The notes beneath the pieces are model-generated. The model made no database searches. It worked only from the letters and a program-made list of their open reading frames with translations, and was not told where the DNA came from. Shown in pieces: positions 35,658 through 52,647 of a stretch of 64,000 bases of DNA. Position numbers and translations under genes: made by a program. Source of the stretch: Salinisphaera sp049568105 (GTDB lineage Bacteria > Pseudomonadota > Gammaproteobacteria > Nevskiales > Salinisphaeraceae); the NCBI RefSeq assembly GCF_049568105.1, contig NZ_CP145335.1, forward strand, positions 3,472,001-3,536,000, given 5' to 3'. Numbering within the stretch: position 1 is the stretch's first letter; each line of letters begins with the position of its first letter.

Positions 35658-36131
35658 TTACCAGCGGAAGTGCGAGAACGCTTTGTTGGCGTCGGCCATG
35701 CGATGCGTATCTTCACGCTTTTTAACCGCCGCACCACGATGCTCGGACGCATCGATCAGCTCGCCGGCCAACCGACGGGCCATCGTGTTCTCGCCACGCT
35801 TGCGAGACGCGTCGATAACCCAGCGCATGGCCAGAGTCGTACGACGCACGGCGCGGACTTCGACCGGCACCTGATAGGTGGCACCACCGACGCGACGAGA
35901 TTTGACCTCGACCGCGGGACGCACGTTGTCCAGCGCTTCCTGCAGAACCTCGACCGGCTCGTCGGTGCCCTTCTTGGTGGAGATCTGGGACAGCGCGCCG
36001 TAGACGATCATCTCGGCCTTAGACTTCTTGCCATCTTCCATGATCATGTTCATGAACTTGGCCAGAAGTTCGCTGTTGTAGCGCGGATCGGGAAGAATTT
36101 CGCGACGCGGCGCGGATGTACGACGGGACAT
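35658..36131 (-). CDS. rpsG: 30S ribosomal protein S7
   Basis: 157 residues, opening MSRRTSAPRREILPDPRYN, with RVGGATYQVPVEVR in the middle. In E. coli S7 represses this operon by binding the rpsL-rpsG gap; here that gap is only 39 bases, shorter than in E. coli, so the site may be absent. Confidence 0.98.
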   Translation of the reverse strand: MSRRTSAPRREILPDPRYNSELLAKFMNMIMEDGKKSKAEMIVYGALSQISTKKGTDEPVEVLQEALDNVRPAVEVKSRRVGGATYQVPVEVRAVRRTTLAMRWVIDASRKRGENTMARRLAGELIDASEHRGAAVKKREDTHRMADANKAFSHFRW

Positions 36132-36170
36132 AGCTTTCGTTACCTATTCGTTTGAACGGATGCGGCCGAC

Positions 36171-36545
36171 CTACGATTTCGGCTTCTTGGCGCCGTACTT
36201 TGAACGACCCTGACGACGCGCTTCCACGCCCGAGGCATCCAGCGCACCACGCACCGTGTGATAGCGCACACCCGGCAAGTCCTTCACACGACCACCGCGG
36301 ATCAGAATGACCGAGTGTTCTTGGAGATTATGACCTTCGCCGCCGATGTAGCTGGCCACTTCGTAGCCATTGGTCAGACGAACACGCGCGACCTTACGCA
36401 GCGCGGAGTTCGGCTTTTTCGGCGTCGTGGTATAGACACGAGTGCAGACGCCACGCTTCTGCGGGCAGCCCTGCAACGCCGGCACATCATTCTTCTGGCG
36501 TTTATCCTTGCGGCCCTTGCGGACCAGTTGGTTGACCGTAGACAC
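36171..36545 (-). CDS. rpsL: 30S ribosomal protein S12
   Basis: 124 residues starting with GTG at 36545 (MSTVNQLVRKGR). The decoding-centre loops TTPKKPNSALRK and GGRVKDLPGVRYH keep the lysines of streptomycin-sensitive strains. It is first in the str operon, behind a promoter and a terminator-like leader hairpin. Confidence 0.98.
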   Translation of the reverse strand: MSTVNQLVRKGRKDKRQKNDVPALQGCPQKRGVCTRVYTTTPKKPNSALRKVARVRLTNGYEVASYIGGEGHNLQEHSVILIRGGRVKDLPGVRYHTVRGALDASGVEARRQGRSKYGAKKPKS

Positions 36546-36565
36546 GTCGTCACCCTGCTCGTTTC

Positions 36566-36599
36566 AAAAAACTAAGGCAGCCCGGTAACCCAGGCTGCC
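36566..36599 (-). terminator. Strong hairpin with U-tract: rpoBC terminator inside the rpsL leader
   Basis: On the minus strand GGCAGCCTGG, loop GTTA, CCGGGCTGCC form a 10-pair stem (one G-U), followed by TTAG and six T. It ends rpoBC transcripts. It also lies downstream of the predicted rpsL start site at about 36608, so it should act as an attenuator on the str operon itself. Confidence 0.8.
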
Positions 36600-36614
36600 G
36601 ATAAAGGACGGCGG

Positions 36615-36643
36615 ATACTAAAACAATGCGGGCTGCATGTCAA
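36615..36643 (-). promoter_or_regulatory. str operon promoter
   Basis: The minus-strand -35 box TTGACA is perfect (36638-36643), with a 17-base spacer and -10 box TAGTAT (36615-36620). The discriminator CCGCCGTCC is GC-rich, the mark of stringently controlled promoters. Confidence 0.8.
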
Positions 36644-36672
36644 CGCGGCCCGCACCGCCTCAGAATTTCCGC

Positions 36673-40947
<4,275 letters not shown>

Positions 40948-41045
40948 GTCCTACTCCGGATCGTGAGATGTCGCTTGCAACGCGCACGGTGGGTTAAGCC
41001 GTGCGAACGGTCGGCGCTAAGCGCCGACCGTTTCAACGCATCCCA

Positions 41046-45128
<4,083 letters not shown>

Positions 45129-45205
45129 GTCACTCAACCCTCTTGGTTGGACGGACCGCGAGTGGGGCATTCTCGCGGCGGGTAGCGCGAACTTGTCAAA
45201 AGCTC

Positions 45206-45238
45206 CAGTCTGTCTCGGCTGCAAGACGGGACAGACTG
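45206..45238 (-). promoter_or_regulatory. Hairpin between rplL and rpoB (attenuator or RNase III site)
   Basis: CAGTCTGTC (45206-45214) and GACAGACTG (45230-45238) form a perfect 9-base stem with a 15-base loop. On the minus strand GGAGCTTTT follows. E. coli has both a partial terminator and an RNase III site at this joint; either fits. Confidence 0.55.
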
Positions 45239-45365
45239 CAGATCTCGACTGCGCGGTAACGGGAAAAGGCCGGCAGCGGCACGCGCTACCAGCCATTTTC
45301 CCAAACGCGTCAAGTTATCGTATCGATCAACTCGTTATGCGTTTCCTTGGTCGTTGTGAACGACC

Positions 45366-45746
45366 TTACTTGAGCTCGACCGAGGCACCGGCTTCTTCGA
45401 GATCGGTCTTCATCTTCTCGGCTTCTTCCTTCTCGACGCCTTCCTTCAGCGTAGCCGGAACGCCTTCGACCATTTCCTTGGCTTCCTTCAAGCCCAGGCC
45501 AGTGATCTGACGAACGGCCTTAATGGCGCCGACCTTGTTGTCGCCGAAGCTGGTCATCACGACGTCGAATTCGGTCTGCTCTTCGGCAGCTTCCGCTTCG
45601 CCACCCGCGGCACCGCCAGCGGCCATGGCGACCGGCGCAGCGGCCGAAACACCGAACTTCTCTTCCATCATCTCGACGAGCTCGACCACGTCCATGACGG
45701 ACATTTCGGAGATCGCTTCGAGTACTTCTTCCTTCGTAGCAGCCAT
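45366..45746 (-). CDS. rplL: 50S ribosomal protein L7/L12
   Basis: 126 residues, acidic. The N-terminal dimer domain is joined by an Ala/Gly-rich hinge (AAAPVAMAAGGAAGGEAEAAE) to the factor-binding C-domain, with KVGAIKAVRQITGLGLKEAK. It forms the stalk with L10. It starts 56 bases after rplJ. Confidence 0.98.
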   Translation of the reverse strand: MAATKEEVLEAISEMSVMDVVELVEMMEEKFGVSAAAPVAMAAGGAAGGEAEAAEEQTEFDVVMTSFGDNKVGAIKAVRQITGLGLKEAKEMVEGVPATLKEGVEKEEAEKMKTDLEEAGASVELK

Positions 45747-45802
45747 TACCTAGCTCCTGTTCAATACGTTGGGGTCGATTGACCCGTTTCAACAAAAAGT
45801 GT

Positions 45803-46330
45803 TCAAGCAGCCTGTTTCTGGTCGCGGACGGCTGCCACGGCACGGGCAGTCTTGGCGACCGGCTCGCGAGTCGTGCGGGCCAGCTTGTCGATCGGCGCCT
45901 TCATGGCACGCAACAGCTGAGACAGCGCTTCGTCGCGGGTCGGCAGCTTGGCCAGGCGATCGAGCTGTTCGCCGGGCAGCAACTGCCCATTGAACGAAAT
46001 CGCCGTGACCTTCAGGGCATCGTGGGACTTCGAGAAGTCCGAGATCACACGAGCTGCAGCACCCGGGTCCTCTAGCGAGAAACCCAGGATGACCGGACCC
46101 TTGAAAGCCTCGGACATGCACTCGTATTCGGTGCCCTGGAGCGCCAGCTTCGCCAGATTATTCTTGATCACCTTCATATATGCGCCGCCGTGACGGGCAT
46201 TGGTACGAAGCTCATCCATCTGGCCAGCGGTCAGCCCACGATATTCAGCCAGTACGGCGGAATGGGCGCGGGTCGCCACATCGCTGACTTCTGCCACCAT
46301 GGCCTGCTTGGCTTGAAAACTCATGGCCAT
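45803..46330 (-). CDS. rplJ: 50S ribosomal protein L10
   Basis: 175 residues from the ATG at 46330 (MAMSFQAKQAMVAEV). AAGGAG lies eight bases upstream of it, while an earlier in-frame ATG is only two bases away from that site. Its L10 core includes AEYRGLTAGQMDELR. L10 binds the leader described next to repress its own operon. Confidence 0.97.
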   Translation of the reverse strand: MAMSFQAKQAMVAEVSDVATRAHSAVLAEYRGLTAGQMDELRTNARHGGAYMKVIKNNLAKLALQGTEYECMSEAFKGPVILGFSLEDPGAAARVISDFSKSHDALKVTAISFNGQLLPGEQLDRLAKLPTRDEALSQLLRAMKAPIDKLARTTREPVAKTARAVAAVRDQKQAA

Positions 46331-46589
46331 AGTCATCACTCCTTACACATGTCGACGGGACTCCGCCGACGGTGACTGAATCCACCTGTTGGCGGACCCA
46401 TTGACGACTGCAGCAAACGCCTTTCGACGACGCTGCTTACGTCATCTGCGCAGGCTGGTCTTGGGACCTTTAAGAACCGTTTCCCCGGTTCGCCTGGCGG
46501 TCTTTGACGACGCAGCCATCCAAGAGCGGGCTGCGCTACAAAGAACGAGTACGGCGCCCGGGCGAGCCGGACACGCGTATTAGCAACCG
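46331..46589 (-). ncRNA. L10 leader (autoregulatory mRNA element)
   Basis: This 259-base region between rplA and rplJ has the arrangement of L10 leaders. On the minus strand AGACCGCCAGGC is followed by a perfect 6-base stem (GAACCG 46474-46479 with CGGTTC 46486-46491, loop of six) and then TTAAAGGTCC, the conserved kink-turn-like surroundings. A second dyad, GCAGCC/GGCTGC, lies about 40 bases upstream. The exact ends are not determined. Confidence 0.65.
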
Positions 46590-47285
46590 CTAGGCGGCGA
46601 CGCCCGAGGGGTCCACGGTCAATCCGGGACCCATAGTCGTCGACAGCGACACCTTGCGGAAATACTGACCCTTGGCGTTGGCCGGCTTGGCCCGCTTCAG
46701 GTCCTGAATTAGGGCAGTCAGATTATCGATCAACGCCTGGTTGTCGAAATCGGTCTTGCCGATCGGGGCATGGATGATGCCAGCCTTATCGGTACGGTAC
46801 TGCACCTGACCAGCCTTGGCATTCTTGACCGCGGTTTCGACGTCGGCCGTAACCGTTCCCGTTTTCGGGTTCGGCATCAAGCCTTTCGGACCCAGGATCT
46901 GGCCCAAACGGCCGACCACCGGCATTGCGTCCGGAGTGGCTACGACCATATCGAAGTTGATCTCACCGTTCTGGACCTGCTCGGCCAGATCGTTAAGACC
47001 CACCACGTCAGCGCCGGCTTCACGAGCCTTATCGACGTTATCACCCTGGGTGAACACGGCAACCCGCACACTCTTACCAGTGCCGTGCGGCATGACCGTG
47101 GAGCCACGCACGTTCTGGTCCGACTTACGCGCGTTGACGCCAAGGTTGACCGAAACTTCGACCGTTTCGTTGAACTTGGCGCTGGCCAGCTTTTTCAAAA
47201 GCTCGAGCGCTTCGTCGACCGGGTATGCCTTGACCGGATCGATCTGATCGCGGATGGCTGCCTTACGCTTGGAAATCTTCGCCAT
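46590..47285 (-). CDS. rplA: 50S ribosomal protein L1
   Basis: 231 residues with RGSTVMPHGTGKSVRVAVF in domain I and the conserved ILGPKGLMPNPKTGTV. It forms the mobile stalk at the E-site and, in E. coli, represses rplKA by binding the rplK leader. It starts three bases after rplK. Confidence 0.98.
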   Translation of the reverse strand: MAKISKRKAAIRDQIDPVKAYPVDEALELLKKLASAKFNETVEVSVNLGVNARKSDQNVRGSTVMPHGTGKSVRVAVFTQGDNVDKAREAGADVVGLNDLAEQVQNGEINFDMVVATPDAMPVVGRLGQILGPKGLMPNPKTGTVTADVETAVKNAKAGQVQYRTDKAGIIHAPIGKTDFDNQALIDNLTALIQDLKRAKPANAKGQYFRKVSLSTTMGPGLTVDPSGVAA

Positions 47286-47288
47286 GGC

Positions 47289-47717
47289 TTAGCCCTCCAC
47301 CTTGATGCCCATCGAACGGGCGCTACCGGAGATAATCCGCACTGCAGCATCCATATCAGCCGCGTTGAGGTCCGGCCACTTCGTTTCGGCGATCTCTTCG
47401 ACCTGCGCACGGGTGACCGTACCCACGGTCTGACGCAGCGCATCTGCGGCACCCGAGCTGATATTGGCGGCCTTTTTCAGCAGAATCGATGCCGGCGGAG
47501 TCTTTTTGACGAACGAGAAACTACGGTCCGAAAAGACCGTAATCACGACCGGAATCGGCAGACCGGGCTCGATATCCTGCGTTTCGGCGTTGAACGCCTT
47601 GCAGAACTCCATAATATTGACGCCGTGCTGACCCAGCGCCGGGCCCACGGGCGGACTCGGATTCGCTTTGCCCGCCGGAATCTGCAGCTTGATATAGCCG
47701 GTGACTTTCTTAGCCAT
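47289..47717 (-). CDS. rplK: 50S ribosomal protein L11
   Basis: 142 residues with the thiostrepton-domain segment PSPPVGPALGQHGVNIMEFC. It has a good AAGGAG site. The 83-base leader after nusG holds a GGGG/CCCC hairpin (around 47738-47754) that could be part of an L1 operator, but the fit is not proven. Confidence 0.98.
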   Translation of the reverse strand: MAKKVTGYIKLQIPAGKANPSPPVGPALGQHGVNIMEFCKAFNAETQDIEPGLPIPVVITVFSDRSFSFVKKTPPASILLKKAANISSGAADALRQTVGTVTRAQVEEIAETKWPDLNAADMDAAVRIISGSARSMGIKVEG

Positions 47718-47800
47718 TACTTACTCCTTATCAGGTACTCACGCCTCGGGGCTGCCCCGGGCTCCCTGGTGATCGGCGCCGCGCCAGCGACGCCGCCGGA

Positions 47801-48334
47801 TCAAGTCTTTTCGACCTGATCGAATTCCAGATCGACTGGCGTAGAACGACCAAAAATAGTGACCGCGACACGCAGACGATTCTTGTCGTAGTTGACCTCT
47901 TCGACCACACCGTTGAAGTCGGAAAACGGACCGTCGATCACGCGCACTTCCTGACCGGGCTCGAACACGGTCTTCGGGCGCGGCTTCTCAACCGACTCCT
48001 CGACGCGATTCAGGATCTGATCGGCCTCTGCGTCGGAAATCGGCGCCGGACGATCGGCCGTACCGCCGATAAAACCAAGCACACGCGGCACGCTCTTGAC
48101 GAGATGCCAGGTATCGTCGTTCATTTCCATGTGCACAAGCACATAACCAGGAAAGAACTTTCGCTCGGTGGTGCGACGCTGACCATCGCGCACTTCGACC
48201 ACTTCCTCGGTCGGCACCAACACCTCACCGAAGTAGTCTTCCATGCCATGACGGGCGATATAGTCCTTAAGCGAATCGCGCACCTTCTTTTCGTACTGCG
48301 AGAAGGCTTGGACGACGTACCAATGCTTGGCCAT
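47801..48334 (-). CDS. nusG: Transcription elongation/termination factor NusG
   Basis: 177 residues. The NGN domain opens MAKHWYVVQAFSQYEKKVRD, and the KOW domain contains FEPGQEVRVIDGPFSDFNGVV. NusG links RNA polymerase to Rho or to S10 on the ribosome. It lies 15 bases after secE. Confidence 0.98.
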   Translation of the reverse strand: MAKHWYVVQAFSQYEKKVRDSLKDYIARHGMEDYFGEVLVPTEEVVEVRDGQRRTTERKFFPGYVLVHMEMNDDTWHLVKSVPRVLGFIGGTADRPAPISDAEADQILNRVEESVEKPRPKTVFEPGQEVRVIDGPFSDFNGVVEEVNYDKNRLRVAVTIFGRSTPVDLEFDQVEKT

Positions 48335-48349
48335 AAATCAGCTCCGCGC

Positions 48350-48724
48350 TTACGCGCGCCCCGTCAACAACGTGACTGCGTAGCCAAGGACGACATCAAG
48401 CGCCCAGATAAACGCTGCCAGAATCAGCACGAATACAACCACGAGAAGCGTGGTCTGCATGGTTTCCCGGCGCGTCGGCCAGACCATGCGCCGCAACTCG
48501 GTACGCGAACCCTGAACATAGGACCAGGCCGTCTTGCCAAGCGAGGACTGGAACGCGATGAGCGCGGCAACCACGACACCGGCCAACATGCCAAGCACGC
48601 GAACGACATCGGCGTAGGCGGTGAACCAATAATAGCCGGCGATGCTGAGAACCAGCACCACTATGGCCAGCCATAGCAGCGCCGTATCTAAGGCGCTGGC
48701 CGTACGTTGTTCTTGAGCTGCCAT
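48350..48724 (-). CDS. secE: Protein translocase subunit SecE
   Basis: 124 residues with three hydrophobic segments (about 15-32, 38-55, 93-113). The conserved amphipathic clamp helix region is RTELRRMVWPTRRETMQTT. Three TMs is the enterobacterial-type form rather than the single-TM form. It lies 41 bases after tRNA-Trp. Confidence 0.97.
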   Translation of the reverse strand: MAAQEQRTASALDTALLWLAIVVLVLSIAGYYWFTAYADVVRVLGMLAGVVVAALIAFQSSLGKTAWSYVQGSRTELRRMVWPTRRETMQTTLLVVVFVLILAAFIWALDVVLGYAVTLLTGRA

Positions 48725-48765
48725 CGACTACTCGACCGAAGACGAAAAACCGCGCGCCTAAAGAG

Positions 48766-48841
<76 letters not shown>

Positions 48842-48882
48842 AGACGCAAAAACTTTTTCTTTACCGCGAAAAAGGATCGCGG

Positions 48883-48910
48883 ATAATACCACAGATCGTG
48901 AGCATGACAA
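48883..48910 (-). promoter_or_regulatory. Promoter for tRNA-Trp and secE-nusG
   Basis: The minus-strand -35 box TTGTCA (48905-48910), a 16-base spacer and -10 box TATTAT (48883-48888) are followed by the GC discriminator CCGCG. A 6-base dyad (CCGCGA/TCGCGG, 48864-48882) overlaps the start region. Confidence 0.75.
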
Positions 48911-48940
48911 CTCAGGGATCTATGATAACAGACTTCAAGC

Positions 48941-48983
48941 CCATTCGGCCCGCGACAACATAGCACTGTCGCGGGCCGAATGG
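48941..48983 (-). terminator. Very long hairpin downstream of tufB, no U-tract
   Basis: CCATTCGGCCCGCGACA (48941-48957) and its exact complement (48967-48983) form a perfect 17-base stem with a 9-base loop, 19 bases after the tufB stop. No T-run follows on either strand, so it may stabilise or process the 3' end rather than terminate by the classical mechanism. Confidence 0.6.
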
Positions 48984-49002
48984 CACCCAAGATTGCTACT
49001 GA

Positions 49003-50193
<1,191 letters not shown>

Positions 50194-50295
50194 TGCCTCG
50201 CCTTTCGCCGTTGGGCCTGCGTATACCAACCGAAACGCATTTCCTTGCTGGGCGTCCCGGCAATCAAAACACGCGGATATGGCATCCGCCGAATG

Positions 50296-50370
<75 letters not shown>

Positions 50371-50395
50371 TGCAAATTGTCATCCAGGTTAAACC

Positions 50396-50469
50396 TGGAG
50401 CGGGCGACCGGAATCGAACCGGCATCATCAGCTTGGAAGGCTGAGGTTCTACCGTTGAACTACGCCCGC
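50396..50469 (-). tRNA. trnG: tRNA-Gly (anticodon UCC)
   Basis: 74 nt with encoded CCA. Acceptor GCGGGCG pairs with CGCCCGC. Anticodon loop CTTCCAA. It lies 25 bases upstream of tRNA-Thr(GGU). Confidence 0.97.
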
Positions 50470-50630
50470 ATGCTCAACGCCGATAAACTCTCGCCAATCG
50501 TCGTGCATATTGCAAGCCCGACGAACCAGCGATGGCTCGATCCGATGCAATCGAAGCCGACTTTGAGGCCGGCCTCGATTTCGAAAACCGCGACTCCAGC
50601 TCAAGGCCAATCGCGATCTCAATTGTTCGG

Positions 50631-50715
50631 TGGTGGAGGGAGGAGGATTCGAACCTCCGAAGGCTGAGCCGACAGATTTACAGTCTGTTCCCTTTGACCG
50701 CTTGGGTATCCCTCC
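50631..50715 (-). tRNA. trnY: tRNA-Tyr (anticodon GUA)
   Basis: 85 nt with a long variable arm and encoded CCA (ACCA end). Acceptor GGAGGGA pairs with TCCCTCC. Anticodon loop CTGTAAA. It is the first tRNA of the tufB cluster and has its own promoter just upstream. Confidence 0.97.
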
Positions 50716-50728
50716 ACGAGAGGCGCGC

Positions 50729-50757
50729 ATTTTTGTTAATTCCTGCGCGGTTGTCAA
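50729..50757 (-). promoter_or_regulatory. Promoter of the tRNA-Tyr/Gly/Thr-tufB operon
   Basis: Perfect -35 box TTGACA (50752-50757), 17-base spacer, -10 box AAAAAT (50729-50734, 4 of 6), then GCGCGCC discriminator. Upstream, an inverted repeat CCATCGA/TCGATGG (50758-50778) may end transcripts from the cassette or bind a regulator. Confidence 0.65.
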
Positions 50758-50835
50758 CCATCGATTTCAATTCGATGGTACGAACCGGCAATCACGCTTT
50801 GCACAGGTGGTTGCCGACGCGTTTCGGCGGGCATT

Positions 50836-51387
50836 CTAACGTATCAATTCATCCACGTCTGTAGGCGATCGTCCGATTCGTCGATAGTGTTCGCGCACGC
50901 TATCGAGCTTGGTGAACACATCCTCATAGCCCATGGCCTTCCCTTGTGGATCGACGTAGGTATAGCCACCGGTCACATGGAACAGCGTCACCATTTCCTC
51001 GGCAGGCTCTGGCACCACCAGCGTATGCGTCTCGCCCGGAGGCTCGAAGGCATAGTCTCCGGCCCAGGCGACCCAGTCATGCTCGAGATAATGCCATGCG
51101 CCGCGCAGCGTGAAGGCATGCACTGGGCCGCTATGGCGGTGTCGTGACAATACACCGGCGCCGCGCACCCAGAGGATATTCACGTAAAAACCCTGACTGA
51201 CCGACAGCACCAGTGGTTTGAACCAGACGTTATCGGCCTGAGCGATCCAGCTGGGATCGTGGTCATCGACCTGATCCGGAATCTGCATCGCGCCGGGAAC
51301 CAACAGATCGGGCACCATGCCGGTCGGCTGTGGCTTCTGATAGGCAATCGCACGCGCGTCGCGATCCTGGCGGGTGGTTTGACTCAT
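50836..51387 (-). CDS. Cupin protein of the 2,4'-dihydroxyacetophenone dioxygenase family
   Basis: 183 residues. Cupin motif 1 is visible as VLSRHRHSGPVHAF and motif 2 as FEPPGETHTLVV; both carry metal-ligand histidines and a glutamate. The segments WHYLEHDWVAWAGDYAFEPPGETH and YVDPQGKAMGYEDVFTKLD are those of the dihydroxyacetophenone dioxygenase group, whose founding enzyme splits the side chain to give 4-hydroxybenzoate and formate. The substrate of this member is unknown. It is third in a same-strand trio with an outer-membrane channel and a permease, which suggests an imported aromatic or related carbonyl compound. Confidence 0.8.
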   Translation of the reverse strand: MSQTTRQDRDARAIAYQKPQPTGMVPDLLVPGAMQIPDQVDDHDPSWIAQADNVWFKPLVLSVSQGFYVNILWVRGAGVLSRHRHSGPVHAFTLRGAWHYLEHDWVAWAGDYAFEPPGETHTLVVPEPAEEMVTLFHVTGGYTYVDPQGKAMGYEDVFTKLDSVREHYRRIGRSPTDVDELIR

Positions 51388-51570
51388 AGAACAGTCACTC
51401 GAATTCTTCAGGCCTAAAGCCTAGGCGCCACCGCCCGGAACCGCAAAGCGCCTTGGCACAGCGCCGCCTCATCTTCCGAACCCGTAGCATTGCGCCAACT
51501 CGATAGCCCGCCAGGCGTGCACGCACCAGCGACGACTGCCGATTTACCGCTGGCCAATGGGCAGACGTTT

Positions 51571-52554
51571 TCAGTAGTAGATATTCAGCGCGGCCTGGGG
51601 TGTAACCGTCGCCGCGGTATTACGCCCGGCCACCACCACATCGGCGCCCATGATCACCCCGTAGTGCCGATTCCAGTTGTATTCGATCGCCGGCGCAATA
51701 TCGATTGCCTCGCTCGAGCCCGACCGCGAATGCACCGCAGTCACCAGGCCATTACTGGCCTGGGTGCCACGGATCGATGCCCCATCGGTATGGCTGTAGA
51801 CGATATCCACGGCCGGCGCCCAATGCCGCGTGAGGCTGTACTCAAAGGCCAAGTCAACACTCGCTGTATCGCCGGTATCGACCGTGCCGTTGAAACCTGG
51901 CCCCGTGCCATACACGCTCACCCCGTCGACCGAAGCGTCTGCGTCGGCCATGGCATAGGTCAGATTCAGGCGCGCCCGCAGGATACGGCCGTTCGGCATC
52001 CAGAAATAATCCTGGGTGAACAGGCCGAATGTGCTCTGCAACACACCGCTGCCCAGACCGTCGGCGGCATGCCCTTCGAGGCCATCGTACTGGCCGGTCG
52101 GAAACGTCTGGGAATACGCCAAGGCCGTCGTCGGCAGCCAACTGCCTTGCTCGAAGGCATGCAGCATATACTGGAATCGCAACGTGGTATCGCCCAGCTG
52201 CACGCCGTGGCTATCCGGGCCCCGATCGGCCACGTTGTAGCCGAACTGCGGCAGCAGTGCGATTGTCAGCCGATCGGTAAAACCGTATTCCAACAACGTA
52301 ACCGACCGATACGCATGACTGTCGGCGGTGTTGTGTCGATCCCAGTTGTCGTCGAATGTTGCGTATTGGATCGAATCGAGCACGTACGGCTCGATGTTCC
52401 AGTGCCCGGCCGGCAGCGACGTCGCATTCGGCGCATTCAACGGGCCGGTGAACAGCGCATCATCGAGCGCTTGGCGGCCTCGACTGTCTGCGTGGGCGAC
52501 GGCGACGGACATGACTGCCGTTGCGGCAGCCAAAGCGAGCGAACAATGCTTCAC
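51571..52554 (-). CDS. Outer-membrane beta-barrel transporter (phenol MetA-degradation-like)
   Basis: 327 residues starting with GTG at 52554, which has TAGGAG nine bases upstream. A signal peptide ends near residue 22 (AVAHADS). The rest is alternating beta-strand sequence with frequent aromatic girdles (EYGFTDRLTIALLPQFGYN, FEYSLTRHWAPAVDIVYSH) and ends with tyrosines (LNIYY), as barrels do. It resembles the family of channels found with aromatic-degradation genes. Cargo unknown. It is second in the trio, 93 bases after the permease gene. Confidence 0.75.
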   Translation of the reverse strand: MKHCSLALAAATAVMSVAVAHADSRGRQALDDALFTGPLNAPNATSLPAGHWNIEPYVLDSIQYATFDDNWDRHNTADSHAYRSVTLLEYGFTDRLTIALLPQFGYNVADRGPDSHGVQLGDTTLRFQYMLHAFEQGSWLPTTALAYSQTFPTGQYDGLEGHAADGLGSGVLQSTFGLFTQDYFWMPNGRILRARLNLTYAMADADASVDGVSVYGTGPGFNGTVDTGDTASVDLAFEYSLTRHWAPAVDIVYSHTDGASIRGTQASNGLVTAVHSRSGSSEAIDIAPAIEYNWNRHYGVIMGADVVVAGRNTAATVTPQAALNIYY

Positions 52555-52609
52555 GGCGGCGAACTCCTAGGTTGCAGGGGGACCCTCGCAACCGGGGAAG
52601 ACGGCCGTC

Positions 52610-52639
52610 GCTGGGCCGGCCATGTATGACCGGCCCAGC
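52610..52639 (-). terminator. Long hairpin after the permease gene, no U-tract
   Basis: GCTGGGCCGG (52610-52619) and CCGGCCCAGC (52630-52639) form a perfect 10-base stem, extended past a mismatch by CAT/ATG. It starts nine bases after the permease stop. No T-run follows; a palindrome ACGGCCGT adjoins it at 52601-52608. It probably separates permease mRNA from the barrel gene or protects its 3' end. Confidence 0.5.
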
Positions 52640-52647
52640 ACCCTATC

